In this document: in pieces, positions 24,007-37,200 of the stretch
Numbering within the stretch: the stretch's first letter is position 1
Layout of the letters: every line of letters starts with the position of its first letter
Source: Sphagnum compactum
Taxonomy: Eukaryota > Bryophyta > Sphagnopsida > Sphagnales
Length of the DNA stretch: 64,000 nucleotides
Direction: 5' to 3'
Assembly (NCBI GenBank): GCA_965153455.1
Contig: OZ234496.1
Span: forward strand, 17,538,304 to 17,602,303
Made by a program: the position numbers and the translations under genes
The notes under the pieces: model-generated
The model's database searches: none
What the model was told of the DNA's origin: nothing
Seen by the model: only the letters and a program-made list of their open reading frames with translations

Positions 24007-24068
24007 TGCCATCCATGGATGGATGACGGGACGGATGGATGGATGGATGAGGGGACAGATGGATGGAT
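24007..24068 (+). repeat. GGAT-type minisatellite
   Basis: 'ggatggatgacgggac' and 'ggatggatggatggatgagg' units alternate for about 60 bp. The open frame across it is a Met-Asp-Asp-Gly-Trp repeat by-product. Confidence 0.85.
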
Positions 24069-24816
24069 GAAAAGCTATTTGTGCCTATGTAAATGGAAAG
24101 CAAACCCATCTTGGTTCTTCTGTCCAAGTTGTCAATTGTTTCAGGGAAGGATTTTTATATCAAAACTCACAGAAGGTATATTATTGACTAGGGTATTTCA
24201 ACAGACCCAGAAATGAGGAATATGGACATCATGAAATGAAATGAACAGCACACAAAAACTGCTGGGTGTATTGAATGCAAAATTTCCATTAATTAGGAAA
24301 ATGTAATGAACTTTGTATTAGCAGAAACAAATCAAAAAACAGAGATTGACATTACCTTCATCATTCATCCATTCCAAAAATTCATTCAGTTAGCAGTCCC
24401 ATTTTTGGCCTTTAGGGTAAGTTTAGGGTTCGATGTCTGAAGTACAATCAATGCACACTTGTATGGGTGACCTTGAGTCTTTACAATACTACACATTCTC
24501 AAGAACTCCTGCTGCTATGTACTGGGTGAGGACCTTGATGTGCATTTGAAAAACGACCACGACGTCCTTTACTATATCTAATTACCTTTCTCAGTTTCTC
24601 AGCTTCCGACTGTTGTCTTTTCTTTGCTTCACACATATTCTGTACTCCTTTCTTTCACGCGATTTAAATGGTTTTCTAAGGCTTCTGTTCAGATTTCCCC
24701 ACTAGTAAGACTTAGAAGTGCACCGCGAACCGTCTCTCAAAGCGGCTGAACGTCTTCCTGTGATAGTAATACGTTTCCCCTGATCATCCCGTCTCCTTCC
24801 AAACTCAACTGCGCAG

Positions 24817-26013
24817 ATGTCGGAGCAAAACCAAGAAGTCGTGCAAATTCAAGGAATGACCAGTTCGGTGAACATGACTCCAGAACAGACGTACTACGGG
24901 TCGGCACCCGAGCAGTTTTGGGCGGAGGTTATTCCGTTGGATATGCAACAAAGTGTGGAGGACACGTTTGAGGAGGACAGGGATCTTAAAGATTGGGTAA
25001 TAGATCCGTTTGAGCTTGAAATAGGAGAGATGATTGCAGAAGGGAGCCAGGGGTCTGTGTTTTTGGCTGTGTGGAAGAAGCCTGAGGCTACTCCAGTGAT
25101 CGTTAAGAGGTTTAAATCGTACGATGCCTTGCGATTGAAGAGGCAGCTGCTAAACGTGATGAGATTGCGATTGACTGATGCACAATCACAATATCTTTGC
25201 AAAGTGCTTGGTGTCTCCGAGGATGAAAACGGTGTCTTTATAGTCATGGAGCGAATGGCGGGTGATCTCCGAAATGTCATTGATCATCGGATGCGCATCA
25301 CGGACGCAAAGATGCCATTTCCGTACGGCAGCTCGTTGCTTCTAATGTATTCAATTTCATTAGGGGTTTTGGCCTTACACAACAATGGAATATTGCACAG
25401 AGACCTCAAAGCCGCAAACATCCTAGTTGTTCCAAACAAAGACTGGATGAAATCTGAAGAGGAAGGTCTAGTAACAGCTTTTGAATGGTGCAATCTCAGC
25501 ATTAAGATTGGGGACTATGAGAGGTCAGAGGATGCAATGGGCACAGGATTTTGGAGGGCACCAGAAGTGTTGCCAGGATCAGCAGATAAACGAGGTTGGA
25601 CACGGGAGACGGATGTTTACAGCTTCGCGATGGTATGTTATGAGATACTCACTGGACGTTTTCCCTTTGAAGGTAAACTGTTGTCCGTTTATGAACCGGT
25701 TCTTTCAGGACAGAGACCTGAATTGCCTGCATACGTGAGCAAAGATTTGAAAAAGTTATTGGAGAGGTGTTGGGATGCAGATCCAGACAAACGGCCTGAT
25801 TTCTCAGTTATTTCTTCCGGCATAATGTATATTTTTGCAAATGAGTATGGGTTAGAACTTGATAAATATCGCCAAGAATGTATAAGAAAATATGAAGATC
25901 TTCAGCTACAAGTTCATCTTGACAAGATCAGTACTGCTAAGTCACAGTTGCAGAGATTTCAAGCAGACATGGATATTCTTCTTAAATTATCTCACATGGT
26001 CAGAAACTTTTGA
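24817..26013 (+). CDS. RAF/TKL-like serine/threonine protein kinase
   Basis: This is a single-exon 398-residue protein. The ATG at 24817 is the first Met in frame. The N-terminal 60 residues are acidic and unconserved. The kinase domain is about 66-340, with glycine loop 'IAEGSQGSVFLAVW' (73-86), Lys97 in 'VIVK', catalytic loop 'LHRDLKAANIL' (193-203), metal-binding 'GDYE' (Asp233 kept; DFG is DYE), 'GTGFWRAPEVL', 'DVYSFAMVCYEILTG' and the C-lobe Arg in 'RCWDADPDKRPDF'. All catalytic residues are present, so an active kinase is expected. The last 50 residues form a probable amphipathic helix or coiled coil. It shares the 'WRAPEVL', 'CYEILTG' and 'MPFPYG/MPFSHK' features with the 466-residue kinase 12 kb upstream; the two are dispersed duplicates. 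Substrate and pathway cannot be inferred. Confidence 0.92.
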   Translation: MSEQNQEVVQIQGMTSSVNMTPEQTYYGSAPEQFWAEVIPLDMQQSVEDTFEEDRDLKDWVIDPFELEIGEMIAEGSQGSVFLAVWKKPEATPVIVKRFKSYDALRLKRQLLNVMRLRLTDAQSQYLCKVLGVSEDENGVFIVMERMAGDLRNVIDHRMRITDAKMPFPYGSSLLLMYSISLGVLALHNNGILHRDLKAANILVVPNKDWMKSEEEGLVTAFEWCNLSIKIGDYERSEDAMGTGFWRAPEVLPGSADKRGWTRETDVYSFAMVCYEILTGRFPFEGKLLSVYEPVLSGQRPELPAYVSKDLKKLLERCWDADPDKRPDFSVISSGIMYIFANEYGLELDKYRQECIRKYEDLQLQVHLDKISTAKSQLQRFQADMDILLKLSHMVRNF

Positions 26014-28139
26014 AAACCATGCTTTACTTGTGGGGGGCATCCATTGATTGTTAGCTCCTAAAGATCATGGTAATTCTTCCTGTTTCCAGAAGGGTTGCCA
26101 TATTTCATTGTTACAGATGGTTTATGAAGTACTTTTTCTTTATTGGCCTCTTCTCACACAAGGGTTCTGGAGTTTAGGTTGGCTTGGGTGGTTTGTGTAT
26201 CATGTTTCTTTTCCATCTTTTGTGGTAGCTTTGCCTGATCATCTGATTCCAATTCAGCCTTAATATCAAGTCTTCCTCCTCCAACTGGGAGCACAATGCT
26301 GAAAAGATGTAGTTTAAAAAATGGAAAATGGTATGATAAATTGGAATCCTTTCCATCCTATGGTTGCTGCTATTGCACTAAGACATGTATGGTCTCTTTG
26401 TAGCAATGCATGAGCTGGTCCACAATGAACCAAGTTTATTTCTTATACTCCTTCCTTCAGTCCCATAAGCTCCTATTCCCATGCCCAAATCCGAGACAGC
26501 TAGGTGTGGTTGCAATGTAGATAGGAGAACTCCGAGTGTGCAGCAGTCTCCTTCAGCATTCTAAAAAGCAGAGTGGTATGTAAACTTGCAAGAAGGTAAT
26601 CATGAAGTCAGCAAACCAGGCAACTTTGCTGCAAGGTCTCTTTGGCCTGTCAATTTGCAAGTTCAACATGACTTTGGTGCTCTCCACAAATGTCAAATCC
26701 CATCAATCAATTTGTTTTGCAGAAAAACCACTGTAATGCCTGTAAAGCTAGAAAGAACACACAACCATCCCAACAAGCTTGAGAACATGTGATTAACACA
26801 TTTAGACAGGATAAAGCACTCAGAAGAAAGACCACTTTCTAGACAGGGAGTCCTGTCCCTGGTCCTCAAAGAGATGTCTAATGGCAATGTTGTGGACAAA
26901 TTTGAGGAGTTCCTCTTGGTCAATTCACAAATGTGCTCAGTTGAAAGTCCCATAGTGCTTTTTGTGATTTTGGCTTCCCAAACATAAAGTACCATACCTA
27001 TGCTGTGTACACATAGCAATGTCCTAAGTCTGCATCTTTTTCCCTGGCTCCTATATACTGCTTGCCATACTCTCCTGTTGTGAGTTATTTTCACACTCAG
27101 ATTCACAGGGATTTTGGTTTGCAAGGGCATCCACCTCCAGATCCCCCAACCCATGTTTCAAAATGGAACTAATGTCCAAATTATATATTGTGAATTTATA
27201 TCTAGGCCTAATGACAAAAGGATCAATGATCATTTTTGGGACTTAAAACTACATTAACCAAACTTCCCAAAAGGTTGGGGAACCATAGCTTTAGAGAACC
27301 CCTACCACTTCCGTAGGTGATTTCAGGTTCTGTTCTGCTGCACCCCTGTCCTTCAGTCCCATAACCTCTTTGATGTTACGAATTCCAGTTCCAAACCAAA
27401 TCCCATATGACTAGATGGCATTGAGAATTGGCAGGTCCTTCCAGTTTTGGGCAATTCCTTGCATGGAATACCACAATGTACACATGGACAGGCAACAAAG
27501 ACTTCCCAAGTGACAGGATGGAGATCTTTGTTAAGATTTCTTGTACAAAGGACAGCAGTATAGTGGAAGTTATCAAGGGGAATGCACAATTTGTAGCAAC
27601 TTTGACCAATTGTTACAAGCATTAGGGGAATCTTGGTCCCTTGATGAATTTTGGCCATTTGAAGGTGTTGGGAAAATTGTCAATGTCAACTTGCAAGAAG
27701 GTAAGTGTTAAATCTGCACACTTGACAGCTTGCTGACTGACTCTTTTGCCTGTACACTGCAAGCACAGAAGGACTTCAATGATGCCAACAAGGATTTAAT
27801 ATCATAAGCACAGAAAATCAATGTTACATGAGGAAAGTGAAAGGAGGAGCCATCTTATCACTCAGTAAGCCCAGCCAGAGTGTGATAATCACCACTTCAA
27901 GTGGCAAAGCTGCCTGTCCAACACTTTCCCATCTCCACAGCAGTCTGTCCTTAAATTCAGTATCAGTTTGTACTCACTGAAAATGTTCCAATGATGCTAA
28001 TTTAGATCACAGTTACACACCAAAACATCCACCTCTAACTCAATGGAACACACAAAGCCATGTCTCCATTGTAGTCTTGTGCTGTAAATATGGCTGATTG
28101 CTTGTACAGATTCCAAGTATGAGACTGGCAATATGTTGC
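26014..28139. other. Intergenic DNA between convergent kinase 2 and amylase
   Basis: The 3' ends of the two genes face each other across about 2.1 kb. Minus-strand open frames at 26693-27154 (153 codons) and 27353-27658 (101 codons) show no domain and no convincing codon bias, and I could not tie them to the amylase. The 3' UTR of the amylase probably occupies the part nearest 28139. Confidence 0.45.
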
Positions 28140-31100
28140 TTATTTCCTTTCCCATAGCTGATAGCCATCTCTGTCGACACATCGCTCCCAGCTACCTGTG
28201 AGGTTGTTTTGTTTGGATGGGTTCCAATCCAGGTGCCCTATTTTCATGACTAGGTCTTCCCCAACCTGGGCAACATAGCCTTCAAAATTGGCTTGGAAGA
28301 TCTTGACCATGCTCCGGCAGTGGACACCAGTACGAGTTCTCACTGCAATCAGCTCTGCAATTTGGTCCCGTAGACCAAAGTCGTAGAAATGATCATAGAA
28401 AATCACAGGCTGCTCCAGCAAAGAACAATGTCAGGAAAGAAAATACAGATGATCTTGTCATTCTGAAAATCAACCAAATCACCCTAAGAAAGTGAGGACA
28501 ACCCCCAATGAAGTTTTTCAAACTTAAAGTGATCCACCAATTTCTCTCATGAGCATTGTTAAACACATCTGTGAAGAAATAATCCAGGAACGTGTGCTCC
28601 CAACCCACCAATAAAACCACATGGGTATCACGTGAGGTCCAAACCTGGAAACTTACCGTGCCTGGGTGAGTAAGGATATATGCGTATCCCATCATAATCT
28701 TGTCACGGGGGAAGGGCCAATGTCCCTGGAATAGCAGCAAATCAAATTAGAGTGTCATGACCAGTTTTATTATCAATCCTCAGCATGTCATTTTCCTTTC
28801 TGTGTCTCTTCAAAGTTTGTGGACCAACATTGAAGCATGACTTTCCTTTGGAAATTGCACTGAACGTGAAAGCCTGCACTTGCCACAGCTTTTTGGGGCA
28901 ACAGTCTCTTTGAAAGTTATGTTGGAGTCAGAATGTGTTCATATATCTGTGATGAATTTGAGAAACATTCATTCAAAAACAAGAAGGCTACTTTCCAACA
29001 TATCTCTTCCACTGTAAGAAAGACCTAGCATAGCTAGTACCATCCACAAAGGGCACCTGTGTTGATCCAGTGTCATGATTCTCAAGAAAGGTGACTGCTC
29101 GTGAAGGCCACCATCCCATGACCCCAGGTGGTTTGCCTTGAGGGTCTATAAGCCTCCAAAACTCACCATGTAGAGCAGAATGTAGTATGCCCTGCAAAAA
29201 AGGAACCCCAAATCCCAACAAGCTTTTAACTTTGGAATGTAATAAGAAATATGGTGCCAATATTGACACCCTTTGACAGCATTGTTTCAAAAGTAGACCA
29301 CCGCCTAGCAGGGCGTCTCATGAGTAATTTTTCATTACCTTGGTTGTCACATCAAATGCTGATGATGTCCCACCAGCAGCATTGATCCAGTTGATAATGC
29401 GCTGTCTGTGAGAATCTGTATGCAAGACATGCTGAGTGATTCAACCCTCAAGGGTGGGCACTGTGGCTTAATACATGCCACATAACAGAAGTCTAGAATC
29501 ATCCAACACTTCAAAATGTACCCAAGTCTCACTTCAGTTCTTCAAGGATATGATGGAAGTATGAACCTTGATTGTAGCATACTTGTCCACCCTCATAAGC
29601 CAGACTGTCCCAGTATTCACCAATTGCAAATGCTGGTTTGGTGGTCTCAATGTATTCCTTTACATAACCACCCCAGAATCCCCTGTTCCAGAGCACTTTG
29701 AATTGCATCAACGAATCTCAGGCAAGACAGACTGGAGGCAAGAATGGTCCTAACTGAAATTTGACCTGAGAAAACTCGCACAGTGGCATCATAGTCACCA
29801 GTCATTTTCTAGGACAAATTAGCAGTAGACCTGACAAAGTCTAGTCGCCAGCCATCAAACTGAAAATCATGCCGCAACCATTTCATCCACTCCTTGATGT
29901 CCTTCCTCACAAATGCCTGGGAATGATCAATATTTGGTGCTGCATGAAAAAAATCCCCTGCAAAAGAGACATAAAACCCCAAGATCTCTACAACATATTA
30001 GTTTGTGTGAAGGCTATTCACAGTCAGCAGATGCTGAAGGCATGCTAGCCCATGTTGAGAATTTTGACCTTCCTTAACAGTTTTTATGCACACTTGCCAT
30101 CAGATCATCAGCAAGCTGCATAAAATCCAGAGGAGTCTCAACCTTTGCAAAAACTTTACGGCTGACCTGACAAACTACTCATGTCAAAATGCTCTGAGGA
30201 ACATAGTATTTCCATGGTACTACTACACCGGGAAAGGAAACATTACCACTAGAAGGATTTCCATGACCTTGGAAGTGAGGGTCATCTCTCACAATTGCCT
30301 CTGGGCCCCAATCAAGTTTTCCTCCAAACACATTCCAAACACCATTTGGGCCCTACAATTTTTCATCCAGCACACACCACCACAGGTACTGATCTCTAGC
30401 ATTCAGTCTCAACCATTCAGTTCTATGCATTTCCAACCAATACAGCAACAGGGTGGAGGTGAATCAAAATCTATCCATACAAAGCTCTTATCCCATCATA
30501 CTCTTTGAAGAAACTATTTCAAGCAGTGCAGCATAGAGTAGTGTCATGACAACTAGCATAAGAGAATCCAATATAAAGTACAGATGAAATCAGTAGGCAG
30601 TCAAAACAGCAGCCATCACCTGCTTCTGAGCACAGCGATGATTCAGAACCACATCCCCAAGAACCTGCACCATCACAACTGGTCATCTCAAAAATCAAGC
30701 TGGGGTGTATAAAAGCTCCCTCTCTCCAGCTTTTGCTATTGCACAGTATCCATCCTATAACTTCTCAGCCTATTGTACAAGGTGCAATGCAGCAACACTT
30801 TTTGGGAGAATGATATTCCTAACAGAGGGAAACTAGTGTAATCCAAACATTTGAACTTTCCTCACTGAAACGTTAGCAAATTGAACAACCCCAAGAGAGA
30901 TGTCTACTATCTACTATTGGCCGAACATACCAGAATATTGTGGTTGTGCATTTCTGCTATACATTGCTTCAACTCATCTTCTGTGCCATATGCTGAGTTC
31001 ATGTTGTATAAGTCCCCAGGCATGTACCCTGCATGGATCCTCCTCACGTAATTTGAGATATTGGATTGCATGGTTTGTCTGTGCTATCAACGACACCATG

Positions 31101-33537
31101 AAACTCAAATGAGAAGTACCCCTTGGATGGGTAATTGATGAAACTGGCCATGACCGCTTCATTATAAGTTGCTGGAAGTTTCCAAACAGATGACGACATG
31201 CACAATATAGAGTAGAGCAGTGTGTTGGTATACCTTGAGGGGCAACTGAGTGTGTAGGAGGAGGTAACCATATAGTAGTAATACCGCACCGAGAAAGATC
31301 TGCTGCCTTTGGTGAAAGTTCCAACCACCAGTCTCTTCTCCAGCTTTCCCAGTTGAAGCCTTGGAACTAGGAATAGAGCCAAACAATCAACTTCAGATTC
31401 TTGGGAGAGTGAGTTGTCATTGTCTTGGTACTCTCTTCTGCTCACATTTGAGGATATGAAAAGAAAAGAAAATGCTAGCAGCTAAATTTGTCAACTCACT
31501 CATGCTACAAATCAACATAGCACAAATCATTGACACAAGAGAGTGACATCAAACTTCTGGACTGCTCTCAAGAATTGTTCCATGAGAATGCAAATTGTTG
31601 TGTTTCAGTATACAATTCCAATCAACAATCTGGGCAGGAAAGTAGTCAGAACCTACCACAATTTCATGGCCTGTTCCAGTGCCTGATGCTGCAAAACAAG
31701 AGAAAGCCATGCACATATCAGGTCAAGCTCTGCAAGAAAATGGAAGAACCACACACTGAAAGCCACAAGAGGATTTCTTAGAAGTTTTCATTACAGAATC
31801 AAGTAGATGGCATTTTGAAACAATTACAGGATTCAATGCATGTGAAACCAGAATAGATTTGAGAGACAGACCCAATTTGCCTTCTGCTTCTTCTGGATCC
31901 TTCACCTGCTTCTTGACAGACTTTCTTTCAAGAGCTCGTTCCAGCACCTTCCTCTGTAGATCAAGGGCCTGCTTCTCCGTTGCTTGTGCAGTATAGATGT
32001 CAGCCTTCACCTTTGCATGGGCTATGGACCATACATCTTCTGGGGATGGAAGTTCCAATGGCAGCATGGCCTTGACATCAGCAGAGCTTGGCAAAGACTC
32101 CCTTGGTGGCAGCCCGTGTTGTCCCACATCAAGTCGCCGTTTCATCCATTCTGGAATTTCCCTTCTTGGACCATTTGATAGAAGGTCCCTTCTTCTAGAA
32201 TCTTTCTCCAGAAGCATCTCCATACGCCCCCCACCTGTTATCTGCTCCACAGTACTCTTGCTGCTCAGGGTTTCAATCCCAAGTTCTTTGGCCTGCCTGA
32301 GAATACCCTCAGCATTTGTTGCTCGGGTCTTCCAGGCTTCAGCTGCAGCTTCAGCTGCTGCTAATGATTTCTCCAGGATTGTATATCTGAGCAGGTTTGC
32401 CTCAGCTTGCACTTTGTTAGAATTTTTATCTGAAACTTTCATAGCTTGAAGAACTTCCAACTTTGCATTGAATGTAATCTGTGCGGACTCTTGTCGCATA
32501 GCCGCAGCATTCATGAGGACTTCAACTGAATGTCTTGAATTGTTCTCAGATTCATCTACAGCCTTATCAGCAGCAAGCTGCACCTCATGCACTGATGGTT
32601 CAGCTGCTATGATGCGTGCCTCCCCAGCTTTTGTCAAAGCTTTGGCGGCCTCAAGCTCTATCTGAAGATGTTCAATAGCTGTGTTGGCCACCTCCAGCTG
32701 ATGAACTGCAGAGAGAAGACTCTCTTCCACTGATAGAACCTTTTTCTCAGTACAAGATAACTCATGTAGTAACCCAATATGTTCAAGTAATGTTGCTTCT
32801 GCAATTCGTGCCCACTCTTTGGCAGTATCAGCAGCAGTAAGAGCAGTGTCAATGGCAAACCTTGCTTCCATGACAGCAGATGCAGCATCATCATCCACTG
32901 CAAGCTGCAACCTTTCTGACAGCTTGAAATGTGAACCATTAGCACCTTTTCCTGCAATAGATAATTGATTGAGCTCACCCAACCAAGCATTGGCCCCAAC
33001 ATCATCTGATATGCGACTCCTCTGAGAAAATTTGGCTCCCTCTTGGCTCCCAATTCCATCAAGAACATCTGCATTCTCTCCCTGCAAGTAGACATCACCC
33101 TGAGAAAAGTACACACTGCAACAATGGGAGACAGACAATGAAGAGGTTTGGAATTGAGTTTTGTGGGGGTGATATGGGAGCAAGGGGGGGAAAAGTGGTT
33201 TTGCACCTAACCTTTTTCACAGCAGCAATAAGGAAGGGAGAACCAGAACTGTGTTGAAAGTGTTTCCTTTGGTGCTTTTCAATTTGCAAGTTCCTGCAAG
33301 GGAAAATCTTCGATCTCTTTGTCACATGTCCAAAGAAAGCAATCAACATTGACACATATATGGCATTGGACAATGTCTAGATATCTGATTCATGTACCTC
33401 TCGGCAATATGTGAACTCCTTAAATGTGGGCACAAATTGCTGTTGTGAACAGTAGATCGGGGATAAGGGCATCTTGAAGGAATTGCCTGCTGTAAAAGGA
33501 CTAATGCTGTGTGATTTGCAAGTGGACTGGCTGCCAT
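28140..33537 (-). CDS. Plastid-type alpha-amylase with N-terminal coiled coil
   Basis: Thirteen exons were reconstructed: 33537-33398, 33293-33212, 33099-31849, 31366-31234, 31028-30931, 30664-30620, 30352-30229, 29957-29831, 29682-29567, 29415-29339, 29191-29057, 28725-28657 and 28409-28140. All introns are GT-AG, phases agree, and the total is 2,667 nt for 888 residues. Residues 1-50 are Ser/Arg-rich with no acidic cluster, like a chloroplast transit peptide. Residues about 135-385 (one 1,251-nt exon) are an Ala/Glu/Lys-rich coiled coil. Residues 490-888 are a GH13 alpha-amylase of the AMY3 type: 'FQGFNWESW', '[10 protein letters not shown]', nucleophile Asp664 in 'GWRLDFVR', acid/base Glu689 in 'GEYWDS', and transition-state Asp771 in 'ENHDTGSTQ'. 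It should hydrolyse alpha-1,4-glucan, probably in plastids. The classic AMY3 N-terminus carries CBM45 starch-binding modules, and I see a coiled coil in their place. The start is the ATG after an in-frame acceptor 'cctcacag', so further 5' exons remain possible. Confidence 0.9.
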
Positions 33538-36500
33538 TTTCTCCTGTGAGGCAGAGCCACAGAATATTGTTGATCAATGCTGAGGAAACTAAACACAATG
33601 CTTGGTTCTAGTTCAGGACATCTGAACAACAAAATTGCTCAGCAGACATCAAGAGGAGAGAATTGGGTGACCATCAAGACAGTCTGATCATCCAAGTTCA
33701 GCAATAATTGGAAATGCCTGACCTAATTCATTGCATCCCAACAGCGATCTGATGGGTCCTACATCTCCTAAAGATAATCCTACTCAAGAAAGATTATATC
33801 TTCATGAGTACCCAGAATTTGTCCATTCTTATTATTTAAGTCAACCTGGAAGACATTGAGAAATGGCCCAGTGGTAAAGGTTACAGATATTTCAGATCTG
33901 ACAACATAACAGCAACCATTCAGCAAGCATGCAAAAGAGGAAACCCAGACCTAAAGAAAAGAGAAAACAAGACCAAACTTAAAACTGAGGAATGGTTGGA
34001 ATCATAGCAATAATCATGCAGGTATTCAGGGACTTGCAACAGCAACATGTATGGTACTGACCACCAATCATCACATCCCCACTGACTTCATCAACTGCCG
34101 ACAATGGCTGGAGGTTAATGACAAGCATTAACCAACATACTCAGTTTCTGTCACATGACTGGCAATAATGTCAAACTCAACGCCACTGCTAGGGAAGTGA
34201 ACAAAACTAAAAGAGAAGGAAAAGACTTTTAAAACCCCAAGAAGAAGAGGGACACCAAAAATGAAAGAGAGAAATAGAAGAAGGCAAGAAAAGGAAAACC
34301 CAAAACAAAGGAAAGAGGAAGGAAAGAGGAGAAACAAGATGGAGAATATTTAGAGAAAAATCTATGGAGGACAAGGTGTGCATAGAAGAGGCTTCCCACT
34401 TAATAACAAGAACCCTTTCAAATGATCATTTTGGAGATTCCGAAGAGAGAAACACATGAACAGAAATCTCTCTTTGTTAAGCAAACATGTGCTCCAATTT
34501 AAAAGAAACTATGGAGAATAGACTTTTTTCCATCAGCAGACCAATTACACTTTCAAGTTCCCATTTGAACTACAAAAGACTCTTTGGAGCTAAAAGAACA
34601 TCCTTGAGAACCTATAAAGCTGCCTATTGACTACTCCAAATTTGCAGAATCTGAGATTCTGAACTATTGTAGTCTACATCAGGTGACAGGCATACAAGTC
34701 AAGTTAGTACCTGCATATTCTGGCTGAGAACACTTGTCAAAGATGTCAATGCTTAAAGCCTTTGGAATCTTCAGATATTGCTACATCCAAGAAATTGCAA
34801 GGGAAGCCATTAGAAGTACAATGAAGCTCACAAAAGGATTTAGGGTGTATGAGAGTGCGAATTGAAATCTTTATCTAGATATCTGGAGTTGGAAAGGACA
34901 ATCTTTGTAGGCAAGCCGGCTACCATGGGTAGTTCAATGAGGTCAGTCAGTTTTGCCACTATAACAAAAGAAAGAAACTCTTGATTACAAGTCCACTTCC
35001 ATATCATCTTTGACCCAAAACATGAATGCTTCATACATATCTATCAAAACATTTCTCTGCAATTGGTTTTGACTAGGTAATGTGCACTGGAAGGACATGC
35101 ACACAACAATTCTTAGATAGGCAGTGGACATGGGCTGCAACTTATTCCAGCATCCAAAGCTCTGCAGGGCAGCACAGGTGTAAGAAGTTGGCGATCTGAC
35201 AAAACAAACAATGTTCCAGGGACTCTCTTTTCAAGGAGAACTCAATCTGAGAAGCACTTGCAAGCCAACAAGGAGTCAATCTTTCTTATTGCAATTGTCG
35301 ACACACAGAGCAATATGGTTGCTGCCCACACCTGACACACCTACTTCATTCTTCTAAATGTAATCTCAGGAGACCACCGAGCATGTTGCTTACTCTTACT
35401 GTGCGGCGAGTCTTTGCCTGTGGACCAAGGTCACGGATCTGTAAACCATCAGGCAAGGTCCATAAAACATCCAGTGCAGAGTCCTCCCAATTTATTGTAC
35501 TCCCACTCCCTTTTCTTTACTTGCCCATTTCTTACTGCACTGAGGGGAGAAAGAAGAGTACTCTTTGGGGTCACCTGGACGTTAAAAAGTGTTTCAGAAT
35601 CTTCAGCTGCAGCGCTGCATCCACGACACAAAGAAGATCCCGCTAATTCATCTCTTCTTCCAGCTGCCACACGAGGAGACAAACAACAAGGTCTCATGTT
35701 CAATTCCAAAAGATTCAAAGAACTCAAAGCTGGTGCCCAGAAGAATTCTCCAAATGTTCAATAAATAAAAACCGCTCTACCCAAGTCATCATTCATTTAC
35801 AAGAGATTCGAATCAAGATCTGGTACACTCTCCCATCATCTCCTCCATGCTATGATCGCATTCTACCACAATACAAGCTCCATATGTTACATTTCCATCT
35901 CTTGAATCCAAACTTAGCGCCCCAAATCTCGCGTTGAATTCACATTCCTCTCATACAATATATCCCTTTCCCCCTTCTTCTCCCATGAACTCCACTCTCC
36001 TTGCATCAGTGCTCCCCTGCACAGTCTCTACTGTTGTCCAACATAACTCAGTATCCTCAAACTAAACACACAAAAAGCTCATTAAAGCTCACAAAGCTCT
36101 AGATCTCACCTCAAACATGACACCATCTCTTTCAGTTCAATGGAGCTCCTGCCACAACACCCTCACCAGCTGCTCCTGCTATGATTATTATTATTATAAC
36201 TGCTCCAGTCTCTTGCACCTCAGCATACACCAACACGAGCACCAATCCCAACTCCAAATATAGATAGCCAGCGGATCTTCAAAACAAATTCCAAAATCCA
36301 ACAACTCCGAAATGGAACAAACTAATCCACAAAAAGAGCTTCAAACAATCCACCAACTCTCGAATCTCAAATCAAAATCCACAATGTAAGTTTCAACAAC
36401 CCACCAACTCAGAATGTGACAGAATCTGAAATACTTTTTGATGTTACTCTTCTCACATGATATGAACATAAAATTTTCCCCAAGTCCTCTTTACCTCTTA
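33538..36500 (-). other. Upstream region of the amylase, possible 5' exons
   Basis: The exon carrying the amylase ATG is preceded on the minus strand by a good acceptor (cctgcctcacag at about 33544-33555), so a leader intron is likely. Candidate minus-strand exons further upstream are a segment ending in a GTGACC donor near 35575 (frame reading 'CSAAAEDSETLFNVQ') and a 39-nt segment at about 35395-35433 with acceptor 'ggtttacag' and a very strong GTAAGAGT donor (frame 'IRDLGPQAKTRRT'). The two are phase-compatible with each other. I could not connect them to the amylase frame, so they may be leader exons or part of another gene. Confidence 0.35.
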
Positions 36501-37200
36501 TGTCTGTTCTTTTCCCTTTCTTTCTTTTCTTTGTTTTTTTCCCAATTAGCTCTTGTTGCTTCTCTAGTCATTCACCTAGTTACTATAGGCTAGTTGGAAA
36601 GACCCCCACCCCACCATATAAGCAAGCAGTCCCTTAGGAAAGTGCTTAGGTACCTTTGGTCTCATGGTCATGTTGGCTTTGCTTCATGTTTTTTCCTCCT
36701 TTGTGAACAGAGCTCCAATTAGAGATTTTTTCTTTTTTTGAAAAAGAAAAAACCCAATTTGTCAGTATTGCAAAAGTGGAGAATTTTTGCTTGAAAAACA
36801 CGTTTTACACTTCAAAACACCTTTTGCCAATTTTTTTTCAAAAAAATCACCACAGAATAATCACTGGGCTACAACTCATATTTAATTTTCTGGGTCGATT
36901 TTATTTGTTTTTTTGTGGCTACTAGGTATACCCTTGAGAATAGACTCTCATTTATGTCATGGTTTTGGTTGATGTCCTTTCTTTGAATACTCGAACACGG
37001 ATTGGATTGTTAAATCGTTAAATCTAGCCTTTCAGAGTTTGGTGATGTGTGTTCCTAGGCTTTTTTGGTGATCCTTTTGAGTTATCTTGTTTGAGTCGTG
37101 GGTATTTGTCATCAGATTTTCCGTTAAAGTTAGTTAGGTGAGATGATGCCTGTTTTGCTCCTTTTCATGTATTTTATCTTATGTCACTTTATTGGCCTTG

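Noticed and set aside
26693-27154. 153-codon minus-strand frame downstream of the amylase
   Set aside because: No recognisable domain, and the amylase already has a family-typical C-terminus and stop at 28140.
35414-35764. 116-codon + strand frame
   Set aside because: Antisense to better-supported splice signals on the minus strand, and without recognisable features.
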